Shown: positions 8,508 to 17,800 of the stretch, piece after piece | Layout of the letters: the number at the start of each line of letters is the position of its first letter | Position numbering within the stretch: the stretch's first letter is position 1 | Source: Acidimicrobiia bacterium | GTDB lineage: Bacteria; Actinomycetota; Acidimicrobiia; Acidimicrobiales; Poriferisodalaceae | Reading direction: 5' to 3' | Assembly: GCA_022828045.1 (NCBI GenBank) | Contig: JAJEIW010000173.1 | Coordinates: 1 to 38,650, forward strand | Length of the DNA: 38,650 bases | Translations under genes and position numbers: made by a program | The notes under the pieces: generated by a model | Told to the model about the DNA's origin: nothing | What the model saw: only the letters and a program-made list of their open reading frames with translations | The model's database searches: none

Positions 8508-11500
8508 GTGTTCCTCCGCTCCCTGACGCTGTCCGGCTTCAAGTCGTTCGCCGAGACCACCACGCTCACGTTCGAGCCGGGCGTCACCGTGGTGGTCGGC
8601 CCCAACGGCAGCGGCAAGTCCAACGTCGTGGACGCGATCGCCTGGGTGCTGGGCGCCCAGGGGCCCCGCACGCTGAGGGGCCAGCGGATGGACGATGTGG
8701 TCTTTGCAGGCACCGATCGCCGTGTCGCGCTGGGCCGCGCACAGGTCACTCTGGTCATCGACAACGAGTCGCAGACTCTGCCTACCCAGACCGCCGAGGT
8801 GGCGATCACCCGCACGCTGTACCGCTCGGGTGAGTCCGAGTACGCGCTCAACGGGACACCCTGCCGCCTGCTCGATCTGCAGGAGCTCCTCAACGACGCC
8901 GGAGTCGGCAGGCAGCAGCACATCATCGTGGCCCAAGGCCAGATCACCGGAGTGCTCGCAGCCCAGCCGTCAGAACGTCGTGCGCTCATCGAGGAAGCCG
9001 CCGGGGTCCTGAAGTTCCGCCGGCGCAAGGAACGGGCGGAGCGACGGCTCGAGAGCACCGAGACGAACGTGACGCGTCTCGCGGACCTGCAGCGGGAGCT
9101 GCGCCGCCAGCTCAAGCCGCTCGAACGGCAGGCAGAAGCCGCACGCCGCCACGCTGAGATCAGCTCAGAGCTGGCAGACCTTCAGCTCTACAACGCAGGA
9201 CGGGAGCTGGCGGGTTACCAGCAGTCGCAGGCCGTCGCGGATGCAAGGCGGGCGGAGATGCAGGCGGAGCAGGGCGGTGCCGCGACCTCGCTTGCCGAGA
9301 CCGGCGCCGCGATCGAGGCCGCGCAGAGCCAGCTTGCCGAGCTGACCAGCGAGCCGACCGACCGGCTGTCACGTGTGGCGTCGCTGTCAGAACGGGCTCG
9401 CGGCCTCATGGGTCAGACCTACGAGCGGATGCGCTCGGTCGAACGCGAGCGAGACGCCTTGCTCGATTCAGACGTCGTCGCGACGCTCACCGACGAGCAC
9501 ACCCGGTTGTCTGCGGAGATTGCAGAGCTGGATGCTGCGCAGGCAGGCGGCAGGGAGAGGGAGCCTGCAGCCCGATCGGGCTCGGGGGAAGTTCCCGATC
9601 GGAAGGTTGACGAGGCAGCGCGTCACGAGGAAGAACTTGACGAGGCCTCGACGGCCGCATCGGAAGCCCAAGCGCGCCTCGACGAAGCGGCCGCAGCCGT
9701 GAGGGAGGCCGACGAAGACCAGCAAGCAGTGGTGGAGGAGTTGCAGCGCTGGATCGGACGCTCAGAGGCGTTGAACTCGGCGATCAGCTCGGCTCGGGAC
9801 GACTCAGGTGTCGAAGCGCTCGGCGGAGTGCTCGGCGTGCTGGGAGTGCTGAGCGACCTGCTCGCCATCGAAGAGGGCTTCGAGGCGGCGGCAGAGGCCG
9901 CGGCGCACGGCGCGTTGAGCGCTGTCGTCGTGCGCGATGACGGTGTTGCTTCGGAAGCGCTTGGCGCGCTCGACGCGGCAGGGCTGGCCGGATCGGTGAT
10001 CTCGCTCAGCGCCGTGGGCGATCCCGGCGAGCCGGGAGTGTCGGTGGGTTCGTCGCCGCTGGGCGCCGGAGACGAGCTCGTGAGGCCGCACGTCGGGGTA
10101 GACCCCGACGCACCGGAGGATTGCCACGACCGCATCACGGCGCTGGTGGATGTGCTCATCGGTCACGCGGTGTGCGTGGGAGACGACTGGTCTGCTGCGT
10201 ACGAGCGGGCATGCGCAGATCGCGACGGCATCTTCGTGACACTCGGCGGGGACCGATTCGGTCCCCGCGGCTGGCGGATCGGCGGCACCGGTGCCGCCGC
10301 GGCCGAAGCGGCGCACCAGGAGGCGCAGGGACGCATCGCCGAACTGAGAGACCGGCACCGAGAGAAGGCCGCAGCGCTCGACGCCGCTCGACAGGCGCAC
10401 CGAGCAGCGCTCGACACCCAGCGCAACGCACGGCGGGCCGTCGAATCGCTGCGGCAGCGGATCGCCGCTGTGTCCGCCAGGCAGGCTGCGCAGGCTCAGG
10501 CACTCGAAGCCGGCGCAGCCGCCCAGCAGCAGCGCCGGACTGTCCTCGAGCACCGGCTACGGGCAATAGCTCAGCGCCTCGCGGGCCATGAGTCGTCCCG
10601 CACCGCCGCTTCTGCCCGGCTCGAGCGATCCGGGCACATCACCACGGCGCTGGATCGGCTCGCGCTGCTGCTCTCGGGGCGGCGTCACCGTCTCGACGCC
10701 GAAGCCGACCGCTTGCGAGCACGCCATGAGGCCCGGACAGCGCTGGTGCACCAGCTCTCCGACCGCCTTGACGCATTGCGGCGTGAGCGCGATGCCATCT
10801 CGGCCCGTCAAGAGAGCGTGCGCACTGAGCTAGCTGCCCTGGACGTGAGCGAAGCCGAGCGCAGGACCAAGCGCGACGTGCTGGTCAACACCCTGCGAGC
10901 GGAATTCGATGCCGAGCCGGAAACGGCACTCGCAGCACTGCCGCCGCCGTTACCCGATGGCGTCACCGCCAAGGCCCACGAGCGGTCGCTGCGTGCCGAT
11001 CTCAGCCGGATCGGGCCGACCAATCCGCTGGCGCTGTCCGAGTACGAAGCAGCGTCCGAGCGCCACGAGTTCGTGGCATCCCAGCTGGCCGACGTGCGCA
11101 GCAGCCGACGAGAGCTGGGCAAGGTGATCCGGGCAATCGACGCCGAGATCGTGTCGACGTTCGCGGAGGCTTTCGAGGACGTCGCGCGGAACTTCGCGGA
11201 CCTGTTCGGCACGCTGTTCCCCGGCGGGACCGGCAAGCTCTCGCTGACCGATCCCGACGATCTGCTTGCCTGCGGCGTCGAGCTGGACGTGCGACCGGCC
11301 GGCAAGCGGGTCGGACGCTTGTCGCTGCTCTCGGGCGGCGAGCGCTCGCTGGTTGCGCTGACCTATCTCTTCGCGGTGTTCCGCAGCCGCCCCTCGCCCT
11401 TCTATGTCCTCGATGAGGTCGAAGCCGCGCTCGACGACGTGAACCTGCAGCGCTTCCTGGATCTCGTGACCGAATTCCGGAGCGAATCGCAGCTGGTCAT

Positions 11501-11669
11501 CGTGAGCCATCAGCGTCGCACGATGGAGTCGGCTGACGTGCTCTACGGCGTGTCGATGCCGCCGGGAGGATCCAGTGTGGTCGTGTCCGAACGGCCGTCA
11601 GCCGCCGCAGCGCTCATTGCTGCGGACGGCCCGCTGACAGCCAGCGAGCCCGTCACGGTACCTCGGTAG
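8508..11669 (+). CDS. smc: Chromosome segregation protein SMC
   Basis: Walker A GPNGSGKSN, signature LSGGERSLVALTYLF, Walker B FYVLDEVEAALDDVN, central hinge; GTG start. Confidence 0.96.
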   Translation: MFLRSLTLSGFKSFAETTTLTFEPGVTVVVGPNGSGKSNVVDAIAWVLGAQGPRTLRGQRMDDVVFAGTDRRVALGRAQVTLVIDNESQTLPTQTAEVAITRTLYRSGESEYALNGTPCRLLDLQELLNDAGVGRQQHIIVAQGQITGVLAAQPSERRALIEEAAGVLKFRRRKERAERRLESTETNVTRLADLQRELRRQLKPLERQAEAARRHAEISSELADLQLYNAGRELAGYQQSQAVADARRAEMQAEQGGAATSLAETGAAIEAAQSQLAELTSEPTDRLSRVASLSERARGLMGQTYERMRSVERERDALLDSDVVATLTDEHTRLSAEIAELDAAQAGGREREPAARSGSGEVPDRKVDEAARHEEELDEASTAASEAQARLDEAAAAVREADEDQQAVVEELQRWIGRSEALNSAISSARDDSGVEALGGVLGVLGVLSDLLAIEEGFEAAAEAAAHGALSAVVVRDDGVASEALGALDAAGLAGSVISLSAVGDPGEPGVSVGSSPLGAGDELVRPHVGVDPDAPEDCHDRITALVDVLIGHAVCVGDDWSAAYERACADRDGIFVTLGGDRFGPRGWRIGGTGAAAAEAAHQEAQGRIAELRDRHREKAAALDAARQAHRAALDTQRNARRAVESLRQRIAAVSARQAAQAQALEAGAAAQQQRRTVLEHRLRAIAQRLAGHESSRTAASARLERSGHITTALDRLALLLSGRRHRLDAEADRLRARHEARTALVHQLSDRLDALRRERDAISARQESVRTELAALDVSEAERRTKRDVLVNTLRAEFDAEPETALAALPPPLPDGVTAKAHERSLRADLSRIGPTNPLALSEYEAASERHEFVASQLADVRSSRRELGKVIRAIDAEIVSTFAEAFEDVARNFADLFGTLFPGGTGKLSLTDPDDLLACGVELDVRPAGKRVGRLSLLSGGERSLVALTYLFAVFRSRPSPFYVLDEVEAALDDVNLQRFLDLVTEFRSESQLVIVSHQRRTMESADVLYGVSMPPGGSSVVVSERPSAAAALIAADGPLTASEPVTVPR

Positions 11670-11680
11670 CCTGCCCGCCC

Positions 11681-12913
11681 GTGAGCATCAGGGCGGCCGT
11701 CGGCGCAGGCGCCATCGTCATCTTCATCGGCGCGATTCTCCTCCTCGGCGGGAGCGACGCCCTGCCCGACGGCTGGCGCATCGCCGTCATCGGTCTCGTG
11801 GTGGTGATGTTGGCGCTGATGACGGTGCCCTTCGCGCAGCGCAACAGGCAGCGTCGTGCCGCTTCGTCGAGCCTCCCTTCCCGGCCGGAAATGGCGCCGC
11901 CACCCGAGTCTCCGGCCACGCCCACAGCGGCACCGCACCCCGCTGCTGGCACCCGCGGCACAGAACCCGAGCGGGCGCCGGTCACGTTCGCCTCGGGCCT
12001 GGCCTCGTCGCGCCGGACTCTGCGGGATCGGCTCGCCTCCATCCGGGGGCGCACACCCGACGCCGAGACGTGGGAGAGCTTCGAAGAAGCGCTGCTCGGC
12101 GCCGATGTGGGCGTAGCGACCACGATGGCGACGCTGGATCGGCTGCGCAGCGCGGCTGCCGAAGCCGGCATCACCGAGGGGGACGACCTGCTGAGCGCGC
12201 TGGGCAACCAGATGCGCGAGGTGCTCGGTGCGGAGCGATCGCTTGCAACCTCGGTGCCCGGCCGGGACGACGCAACGGCAGTGTGGCTGTTCGTGGGAGT
12301 CAACGGCGTGGGAAAGACCACCACGATCGGCAAGGTCGGCCACCGATTCTCGTCGTCGGGCCAGCGCGTCGTCATGGCCGCGGGCGACACGTTCCGCGCT
12401 GCGGCTGCCTCCCAGCTGCAGACTTGGGCTGATCGTTGCGGGGCCGAGCTCATCTCGGGCAGCTCGGGCGCAGACCCCAGTTCGGTGGTGCATGACGCCG
12501 TCACGGCGGCAGCGGCACGCGGCGCAGACGTGGTGCTCGCCGATACCGCCGGCAGGCTGCAGACCCGCAAGAACCTGATGGACGAGCTCGCCAAGGTGCG
12601 CCGGGTCGCGGATCGAGAGCCCGGCGCGGTCGCCGAGACCCTGCTGGTGATCGACGCCACGACCGGCCAGAACGGCCTCAGCCAGGCGCGGGCCTTCGCC
12701 GAGGCCACCGATGTGACCGGTGTCGTGCTCACCAAGCTGGACGGCTCAGCCAAGGGCGGCATCGTCTTCGCCATCGAGGCCGAGCTGGGGCTCCCGGTGA
12801 AGCTCGTGGGCCTGGGTGAACATGCGGAAGATCTCGTCGATTTCGACCCTGACAGCTATGTCGACGCGCTGCTGGGGGTTGCCGACGAGCCACAGCCCTC
12901 CGAGGGGGAATGA
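11681..12913 (+). CDS. ftsY: Signal recognition particle receptor FtsY with N-terminal membrane segments
   Basis: GVNGVGKTTTIGKVG, AGDTFRAAAASQLQ, DTAGRLQTRKNLMDEL, TKLDGSAKGG; two hydrophobic N-terminal segments; GTG start. Confidence 0.95.
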   Translation: MSIRAAVGAGAIVIFIGAILLLGGSDALPDGWRIAVIGLVVVMLALMTVPFAQRNRQRRAASSSLPSRPEMAPPPESPATPTAAPHPAAGTRGTEPERAPVTFASGLASSRRTLRDRLASIRGRTPDAETWESFEEALLGADVGVATTMATLDRLRSAAAEAGITEGDDLLSALGNQMREVLGAERSLATSVPGRDDATAVWLFVGVNGVGKTTTIGKVGHRFSSSGQRVVMAAGDTFRAAAASQLQTWADRCGAELISGSSGADPSSVVHDAVTAAAARGADVVLADTAGRLQTRKNLMDELAKVRRVADREPGAVAETLLVIDATTGQNGLSQARAFAEATDVTGVVLTKLDGSAKGGIVFAIEAELGLPVKLVGLGEHAEDLVDFDPDSYVDALLGVADEPQPSEGE

Positions 12914-12916
12914 TCG

Positions 12917-14389
12917 ATGTTCGACACGCTGACTGACCGCCTCTCCGGGACGCTCCGGTCGCTGCGCGGGCGCGGGCGGATGCGCCCGGACGATGTCGAC
13001 GAGGCACTCGCGGAGATCCGCGTGGCGCTGCTCGAAGCCGATGTGAACGTTCGGGTCGTACGGCAGTTCACCGAGCGGGTCCGCGAACGCAGCATCGGCG
13101 GCGAGGTCACTGCCAGCCTGACGCCCGGCCAGCAGGTGACCAAGATCGTCAACGACGAGCTCGTCGCGATCTTGGGCGGCAACCCGCTCAACTTCCAGTT
13201 CGCGCCGAAGCCGCCCACGGTCGTGCTGCTTGCCGGACTCCAAGGCTCGGGCAAGACTACTGCCGCAGCCAAGCTGGCTCAGTGGTGCAAGTCCCAGGGG
13301 CGCAACCCGCTGCTGGTGGGTGCCGACCTGCAGCGCCCCGCGGCCGTCGAACAGTTGCGGACGCTGGCCCGCAGCATCGACACGGAGGTCTGGAGCGAGC
13401 CGGGCGACCCTGTGGCCTGCGCTGCAGGAGGGCTCGCACATGCCCGCCAGGCCGGGCGCGATGTGCTCATCGTGGACACTGCAGGCCGCCTGGCGATCGA
13501 CGTCGAGCTCATGACCGAGGTGGCCCGCATCTCCGACGCGGTGGAACCGCACTACACGTTCCTCGTCGTGGACTCGATGGTCGGCCAGGACGCCGTGTCG
13601 ACTGCCGAGGCGTTTCACGCCACGCTCGAGGTCGACGGCATCATCCTGACCAAGCTCGACGGCGATGCGCGCGGCGGCGCCGCGCTGTCTGTCGCCGAGG
13701 TCGTCGGCCGCCCGGTGGCGTTCGCGTCGGTCGGCGAGAAGATCGACGACTTCGAGCAGTTCCACCCCGACCGCATGGCCAGCCGGATTCTGGGCATGGG
13801 CGACGTGCTCACGCTCATCGAGAAGGCCGAGCAGGTCTACGAGGAGGCTGAAGCCGAAGCAGCCGCGCAGCGACTGGCCGAGGGCACCTTCACGCTCGAC
13901 GATTTCGTGGACCAGCTCAGGCAGCTGCGCAAGATGGGGAACCTGCAGAGCATCGTGCAGATGATGCCGGGCATGTCCGATCAGGTCCGCGATGCCGAGA
14001 TCGACGACGACCGGATCACCATGGCCGAGGCGATCGTGCTGTCGATGACGCCGGCCGAGCGAGTGTCGCCGGAGATCATCGATGCGTCCCGCCGGGCTCG
14101 CATCGCTGCGGGAAGCGGCACATCGTCGGCACAGGTCGGCAACCTGCTCAAGCAGTTCACCCAGATGCGCAAGATGATGGGCGGGATGATGGGGCTGGGC
14201 TCCAAACGCCGGCCGGCGGGCCGCAAGGCTGCTCGCAAGCGTGGTCGGGGCTCGGGCCGCGCCGGCGGGAGCCGCGCCGGCGGCGGGGGACGGGTGTCGC
14301 CCAAGGGTTCGGGACCCAAGGCTGGCACCAAACCGCTCAGCGACGCGATCGACTGGGAAGCACTGGACTTGAAGCTGCCCGGTCGCTGA
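12917..14389 (+). CDS. ffh: Signal recognition particle protein Ffh
   Basis: GLQGSGKTTAAAKLA, VDTAGRLAID, TKLDGDARGGAALS, M-domain FTQMRKMMGGMMGLG, long basic Gly/Arg tail. Confidence 0.96.
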   Translation: MFDTLTDRLSGTLRSLRGRGRMRPDDVDEALAEIRVALLEADVNVRVVRQFTERVRERSIGGEVTASLTPGQQVTKIVNDELVAILGGNPLNFQFAPKPPTVVLLAGLQGSGKTTAAAKLAQWCKSQGRNPLLVGADLQRPAAVEQLRTLARSIDTEVWSEPGDPVACAAGGLAHARQAGRDVLIVDTAGRLAIDVELMTEVARISDAVEPHYTFLVVDSMVGQDAVSTAEAFHATLEVDGIILTKLDGDARGGAALSVAEVVGRPVAFASVGEKIDDFEQFHPDRMASRILGMGDVLTLIEKAEQVYEEAEAEAAAQRLAEGTFTLDDFVDQLRQLRKMGNLQSIVQMMPGMSDQVRDAEIDDDRITMAEAIVLSMTPAERVSPEIIDASRRARIAAGSGTSSAQVGNLLKQFTQMRKMMGGMMGLGSKRRPAGRKAARKRGRGSGRAGGSRAGGGGRVSPKGSGPKAGTKPLSDAIDWEALDLKLPGR

Positions 14390-14448
14390 GCGACTCCGGC
14401 GCGGCCGATCCGTGCTGTCGCGTCGGGGGCGACGGGCTGGCGTCCCGT

Positions 14449-14454
14449 TATCCT
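14449..14454 (+). promoter_or_regulatory. Putative -10 box (TATCCT) upstream of rpsP
   Basis: TATCCT about 110 nt upstream of the rpsP ATG in the ffh-rpsP gap; no experimental support. Confidence 0.3.
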
Positions 14455-14564
14455 CGTTCGTCGGCGTGTCGGCCCATCGGAGTGTCACACCAAGCCACAC
14501 CCCATGTGTCGGCTCGCCCGCCCCCACAGGCCCCCAAACTCGTATTCACCTCACCGGGAGCAAC

Positions 14565-15014
14565 ATGGCCGTTCGTCTGCGCCTCAAGCGCACCGGCAAG
14601 AAAAAGCAGCCCAGCTACCGCGTCGTCGCTGTGGACAGCCGCAAGCCCCGCGACGGCCGCGTGCTGGAAGTCATCGGCACCTACGATCCTCGCCAGGAGC
14701 CATCGGCGATCTCGATCGTCAACGAGCGCGCCGTCCACTGGCTCAGCCACGGGGCGCAGCCGAGCGAGACCGTCTCGAAGCTGCTGACGATCTCCGGTGC
14801 GTGGGACGACTTCCGCTCGGCATCCGAACCGACTGCCGCGGCGGCCGGAGCGGCCGTCGCCGAGCCGTCGCCCGATGTCGCGTCGGCGGTCCCCGTGCCT
14901 GACTTGGTCCTCGACGGCCCCGCAGAGGGCGACGATCCCTCGCCAGCCGACGCAGCGCCAGCCAACGCAGCGGCAGCAGATGCTGAGCCGCAGAACGACG
15001 AGGAGGACCGGTGA
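14565..15014 (+). CDS. rpsP: 30S ribosomal protein S16 with Ala/acidic C-terminal extension
   Basis: MAVRLRLKRTGKKKQPSYRVVAVDSRKPRDGRVLEVIGTYDP. Confidence 0.95.
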   Translation: MAVRLRLKRTGKKKQPSYRVVAVDSRKPRDGRVLEVIGTYDPRQEPSAISIVNERAVHWLSHGAQPSETVSKLLTISGAWDDFRSASEPTAAAAGAAVAEPSPDVASAVPVPDLVLDGPAEGDDPSPADAAPANAAAADAEPQNDEEDR

Positions 15015-15283
15015 CCACTGCAGAAACCGGCGCCGAAGCCGAGACCACCGCTGCCGAAGAGGTGCTGCTGTACCTCATCGCCCAGCTCGTGGAGCATCCC
15101 GACCAGGTCGAGGTCGAGATTGCCGAGTCGGGATCGAAGCTGAGCCTGACGGCGACCGTGAGCTCCGAGGACATCGGCCGGGTCATCGGCAAGCGAGGAC
15201 GCGTCGCCAACGCCATCCGCACGCTGGTGCGCGCTGCCGCCCATCGCGATGGCGTCGGGGTCGAAGTCGACTTCCGGGACTGA
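15011..15283 (+). CDS. khpA: KH-domain RNA-binding protein (KhpA/YlqC type)
   Basis: SSEDIGRVIGKRGRVANAIRTLVRAAA; between rpsP and rimM. Confidence 0.9.
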   Translation: MTTAETGAEAETTAAEEVLLYLIAQLVEHPDQVEVEIAESGSKLSLTATVSSEDIGRVIGKRGRVANAIRTLVRAAAHRDGVGVEVDFRD

Positions 15284-15779
15284 CTCCGGCATTCCGGAGG
15301 CCGAGCTGTCCGGACTGCTGGAAATAGCGACGATCGGTCGCGCACACGGAGTGCGGGGCGAGGTCGCTGTGTACCCGGTCACCAACCGCCTCGAGCGATT
15401 CGATACTGGTTCGGTGCTTGTGACCGCAGCGGGACCCAGGGCCGTCGCCCGCGCCCGCGCCGACGGCAATCGTTGGCTGGTCAGATTCGAAGGCATCGAC
15501 GACCGGGATGCGGCAGCGGCGCTGACCGGAACGACCGTGTTCGCCGAGCCGCTCGCAGACCCCGACGAGCTGTGGGTGCACGACCTGTGCGGCGCCACGG
15601 TCGTCGATCAGCGGGGGGAAGCTGCCGGTGTCGTGACCGCGGTCGTGTCGAACCCGGCGGCGGACCTGCTCGAGCTGGACACGGGCCACCTGGTGCCGCT
15701 GACGTTTGTGGTGCGCTGCGAATCCGGCGTGGTTCGCGTGGAGGTGCCCGATGGGCTCTTCGAACTCGATCAGCGCTGA
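15249..15779 (+). CDS. rimM: Ribosome maturation factor RimM
   Basis: LEIATIGRAHGVRGEVAVYPVTN...DELWVHDLCG...; overlaps khpA 3' end if ATG 15249 is used. Confidence 0.92.
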   Translation: MASGSKSTSGTDSGIPEAELSGLLEIATIGRAHGVRGEVAVYPVTNRLERFDTGSVLVTAAGPRAVARARADGNRWLVRFEGIDDRDAAAALTGTTVFAEPLADPDELWVHDLCGATVVDQRGEAAGVVTAVVSNPAADLLELDTGHLVPLTFVVRCESGVVRVEVPDGLFELDQR

Positions 15780-16545
15780 AGGCAGCTCCGCAGCCCCCCA
15801 CGGCAGCAGCTTGCGCATCGACCTGTTCTCGATCTTCCCCGCCGAGCTTGACGCGATGTGCGATCTGAGCATTCTCGGACGGGCCCGCCAGCGCGGCCTG
15901 ATGGACATCCGCTGCTGGGACCTGCGTCAGGCCACCTCGGACGTCCATCGCACCGTCGACGACGCTCCCTTCGGGGGAGGGCCGGGCATGGTGCTGATGC
16001 CCGAACCGGTCTTTGCCGCAGTCGAGGAGGTGTCGCCGCCGCGGCCGCTGCTGCTGCTGGATGCCGGGGGTCGGCGCTTCGATCAGGCCATGGCCGCAGA
16101 GCTTGCGGCAACAGGAGGCTTCAGCCTGCTGTGCGGTCGCTACGAGGGCGTCGACGAGCGCATCCGCACCGATCTCGTGGAAGGCTCGGTCTCGGTGGGC
16201 GATGTGGTGCTCGCCGGCGGCGAATTCGCCGCGATGGTCGTGACCGAGGCAGTCGCGCGGCTGGTGCCGGGCGTACTCGGCAATACCGCATCGAGTTCTG
16301 ATGAGAGCTTCTCTGCGGGACTGCTGGAGTACCCGCACTGGACGCGCCCCGCGCAGTTCCGCGGCCTCGACGTACCCGAAGTGCTGCGCAGCGGGGATCA
16401 CGCACGCGTTGCCCGCTGGCGCCGGGCCATGGCGCTGGTCCGCACGGCGCGCGAACGCCCGGATCTGCTGGCCGAGCGCGGCATCAGCAATCCCGACCGC
16501 GAGCTGCTCGCAGAATTCGGCCTCGAGATTCCCGAGGACGGCTAG
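15751..16545 (+). CDS. trmD: tRNA (guanine(37)-N(1))-methyltransferase TrmD
   Basis: LRIDLFSIFPAEL...DDAPFGGGPGMVLMPEPV...LLCGRYEGVDERI...VGDVVLAGGE. Confidence 0.95.
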   Translation: MGSSNSISAEGSSAAPHGSSLRIDLFSIFPAELDAMCDLSILGRARQRGLMDIRCWDLRQATSDVHRTVDDAPFGGGPGMVLMPEPVFAAVEEVSPPRPLLLLDAGGRRFDQAMAAELAATGGFSLLCGRYEGVDERIRTDLVEGSVSVGDVVLAGGEFAAMVVTEAVARLVPGVLGNTASSSDESFSAGLLEYPHWTRPAQFRGLDVPEVLRSGDHARVARWRRAMALVRTARERPDLLAERGISNPDRELLAEFGLEIPEDG

Positions 16546-16644
16546 CCGCGAGCGTCATCGGCGGCAGGCACGATGCCGCATCGGGGGGCCAGACCATTAG
16601 CCTCCAGAGGCCGTCGCCACGCCGATCTCGGGAGTCGGGCCGCC

Positions 16645-16989
16645 ATGGGAAGCACCGATCTAGTCGACCAGCCTCGCCTGCGCGATGACCATCCGGACTT
16701 CGGTCCCGGCGACACGGTCCGCGTCCACGTCCGGGTCGTGGAGGGCAACCGGCGCCGCACCCAGGTCTTCGAGGGATACGTGATCGCTCGTCAGTCCTCG
16801 GGCATCAGCGAGACGTTCACCGTGCGCAAGCTCAGCTTCGGGGTGGGCGTCGAGCGCACCTTCCCACTGCATGCGCCGACGATCGCCAAGATCGAGCGCG
16901 TCGCGGTCGGCGATGTGCGCCGGGCCAAGCTGTACTACCTGCGCGATCGCGTGGGCAAGGCGGCCCGGGTCCGCGAGAAGCGCTTCTAG
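16645..16989 (+). CDS. rplS: 50S ribosomal protein L19
   Basis: [63 protein letters not shown]...[18 protein letters not shown]. Confidence 0.96.
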   Translation: MGSTDLVDQPRLRDDHPDFGPGDTVRVHVRVVEGNRRRTQVFEGYVIARQSSGISETFTVRKLSFGVGVERTFPLHAPTIAKIERVAVGDVRRAKLYYLRDRVGKAARVREKRF

Positions 16990-17038
16990 AGATCGCTTCG
17001 AGAGACATCGCGCCGACGCGGCAAGGTGCGGCGGCGCG

Positions 17039-17383
17039 GTGAGCGCTCAGCGTCAAGCGCTGGGGCGCTACGGAGAACGCCTGGTCGAGCGTTGGTATGC
17101 CGAGCGCGGCTACCGCGTGCTCGAGCGCAACTGGCGCTGCGCCGCGGGTGAGCTGGATCTCATCGTCACCGACGGGTCGCAGCTCGTGGTGTGCGAGGTG
17201 AAGACCCGCTCGAGCGGCCGCTTCGGCACCGGCTTCGAGGCGATCACGGCGCGCAAGCAGCAACAGGTTCGCCGCGTGGCGGCGGAGTACCTGCGCCAGC
17301 GGGGAGGCTGGCGCGGGCCGATCCGCTGCGACGCAGCGTCCGTCATGGGCCGGACAGTCGAAGTCCTCACCGGCGCGTTCTGA
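17039..17383 (+). CDS. YraN family / UPF0102 endonuclease-like protein
   Basis: GTG 17039; ALGRYGERLVERWYAERGYRVLERNWRCAAGELDLIVTDGSQLVVCEVKTRSSGRFG. Confidence 0.9.
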   Translation: MSAQRQALGRYGERLVERWYAERGYRVLERNWRCAAGELDLIVTDGSQLVVCEVKTRSSGRFGTGFEAITARKQQQVRRVAAEYLRQRGGWRGPIRCDAASVMGRTVEVLTGAF

Positions 17384-17423
17384 GCGAGCCAGCGTCTTTC
17401 GCTAGAGGCCGCGCCGATAGGTG

Positions 17424-17508
17424 AGCCTTCTCGCTGTCGCACCAGTCGTTTCCCGCTCTTGTTCGCCATTCTTGTTCGACACGGGCTCACGGGCCGCTCG
17501 GGCCACGG
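17424..17508 (-). repeat. Dispersed repeat, copy C
   Basis: Reverse complement contains GGCCCGAGCGGCCCGTGAGC and GCGAACAAGAGCGGGAAA, both found in copy A, and continues with similarity through CTGGTGC. Confidence 0.7.
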
Positions 17509-17512
17509 CTTC

Positions 17513-17575
17513 GCACCTTGCTTCCCACTCCTGTTCGCTGCGCTCACGGGCCGCTCGGGCCGGGGCTCAGCCTCT
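17513..17575 (-). repeat. Dispersed repeat, copy B
   Basis: 17532-17575 reverse complement is identical to 4483-4526 over 44 nt. Confidence 0.8.
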
Positions 17576-17796
17576 CAGCCCACCGGCCGTCGGCGGTCCC
17601 GCGCCGCCCAGCAGCCCCAATGCCAGTGGCGCCGCAGATCGACGGCGTCGAGCGGCACCACCACCACATGGCCCACGCCGACCTCGATCGTTCTGGCGCA
17701 GCCGGCGCAGGTGTAGCGCTTGGTGGCTTGGTAGGGCTGCACGCGACGCACCTCGAAGCCCGGCACCGGTTCCAGAACCCGCATCTGCCGACCCAT
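17575..17796 (-). CDS. Small hypothetical protein with CxxC and HWHWGCW motifs
   Basis: MGRQMRVLEPVPGFEVRRVQPYQATKRYTCAGCARTIEVGVGHVVVVPLDAVDLRRHWHWGCW; resembles small actinobacterial 'YxCPGC...RHWHxxCW' proteins. Confidence 0.65.
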   Translation of the reverse strand: MGRQMRVLEPVPGFEVRRVQPYQATKRYTCAGCARTIEVGVGHVVVVPLDAVDLRRHWHWGCWAARDRRRPVG

Positions 17797-17800
17797 CCGC

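Noticed and set aside
12746-14527. 593-aa - strand ORF opposite ffh/ftsY
   Set aside because: Shadow ORF; no recognisable domain, His/Arg/Leu-rich composition.
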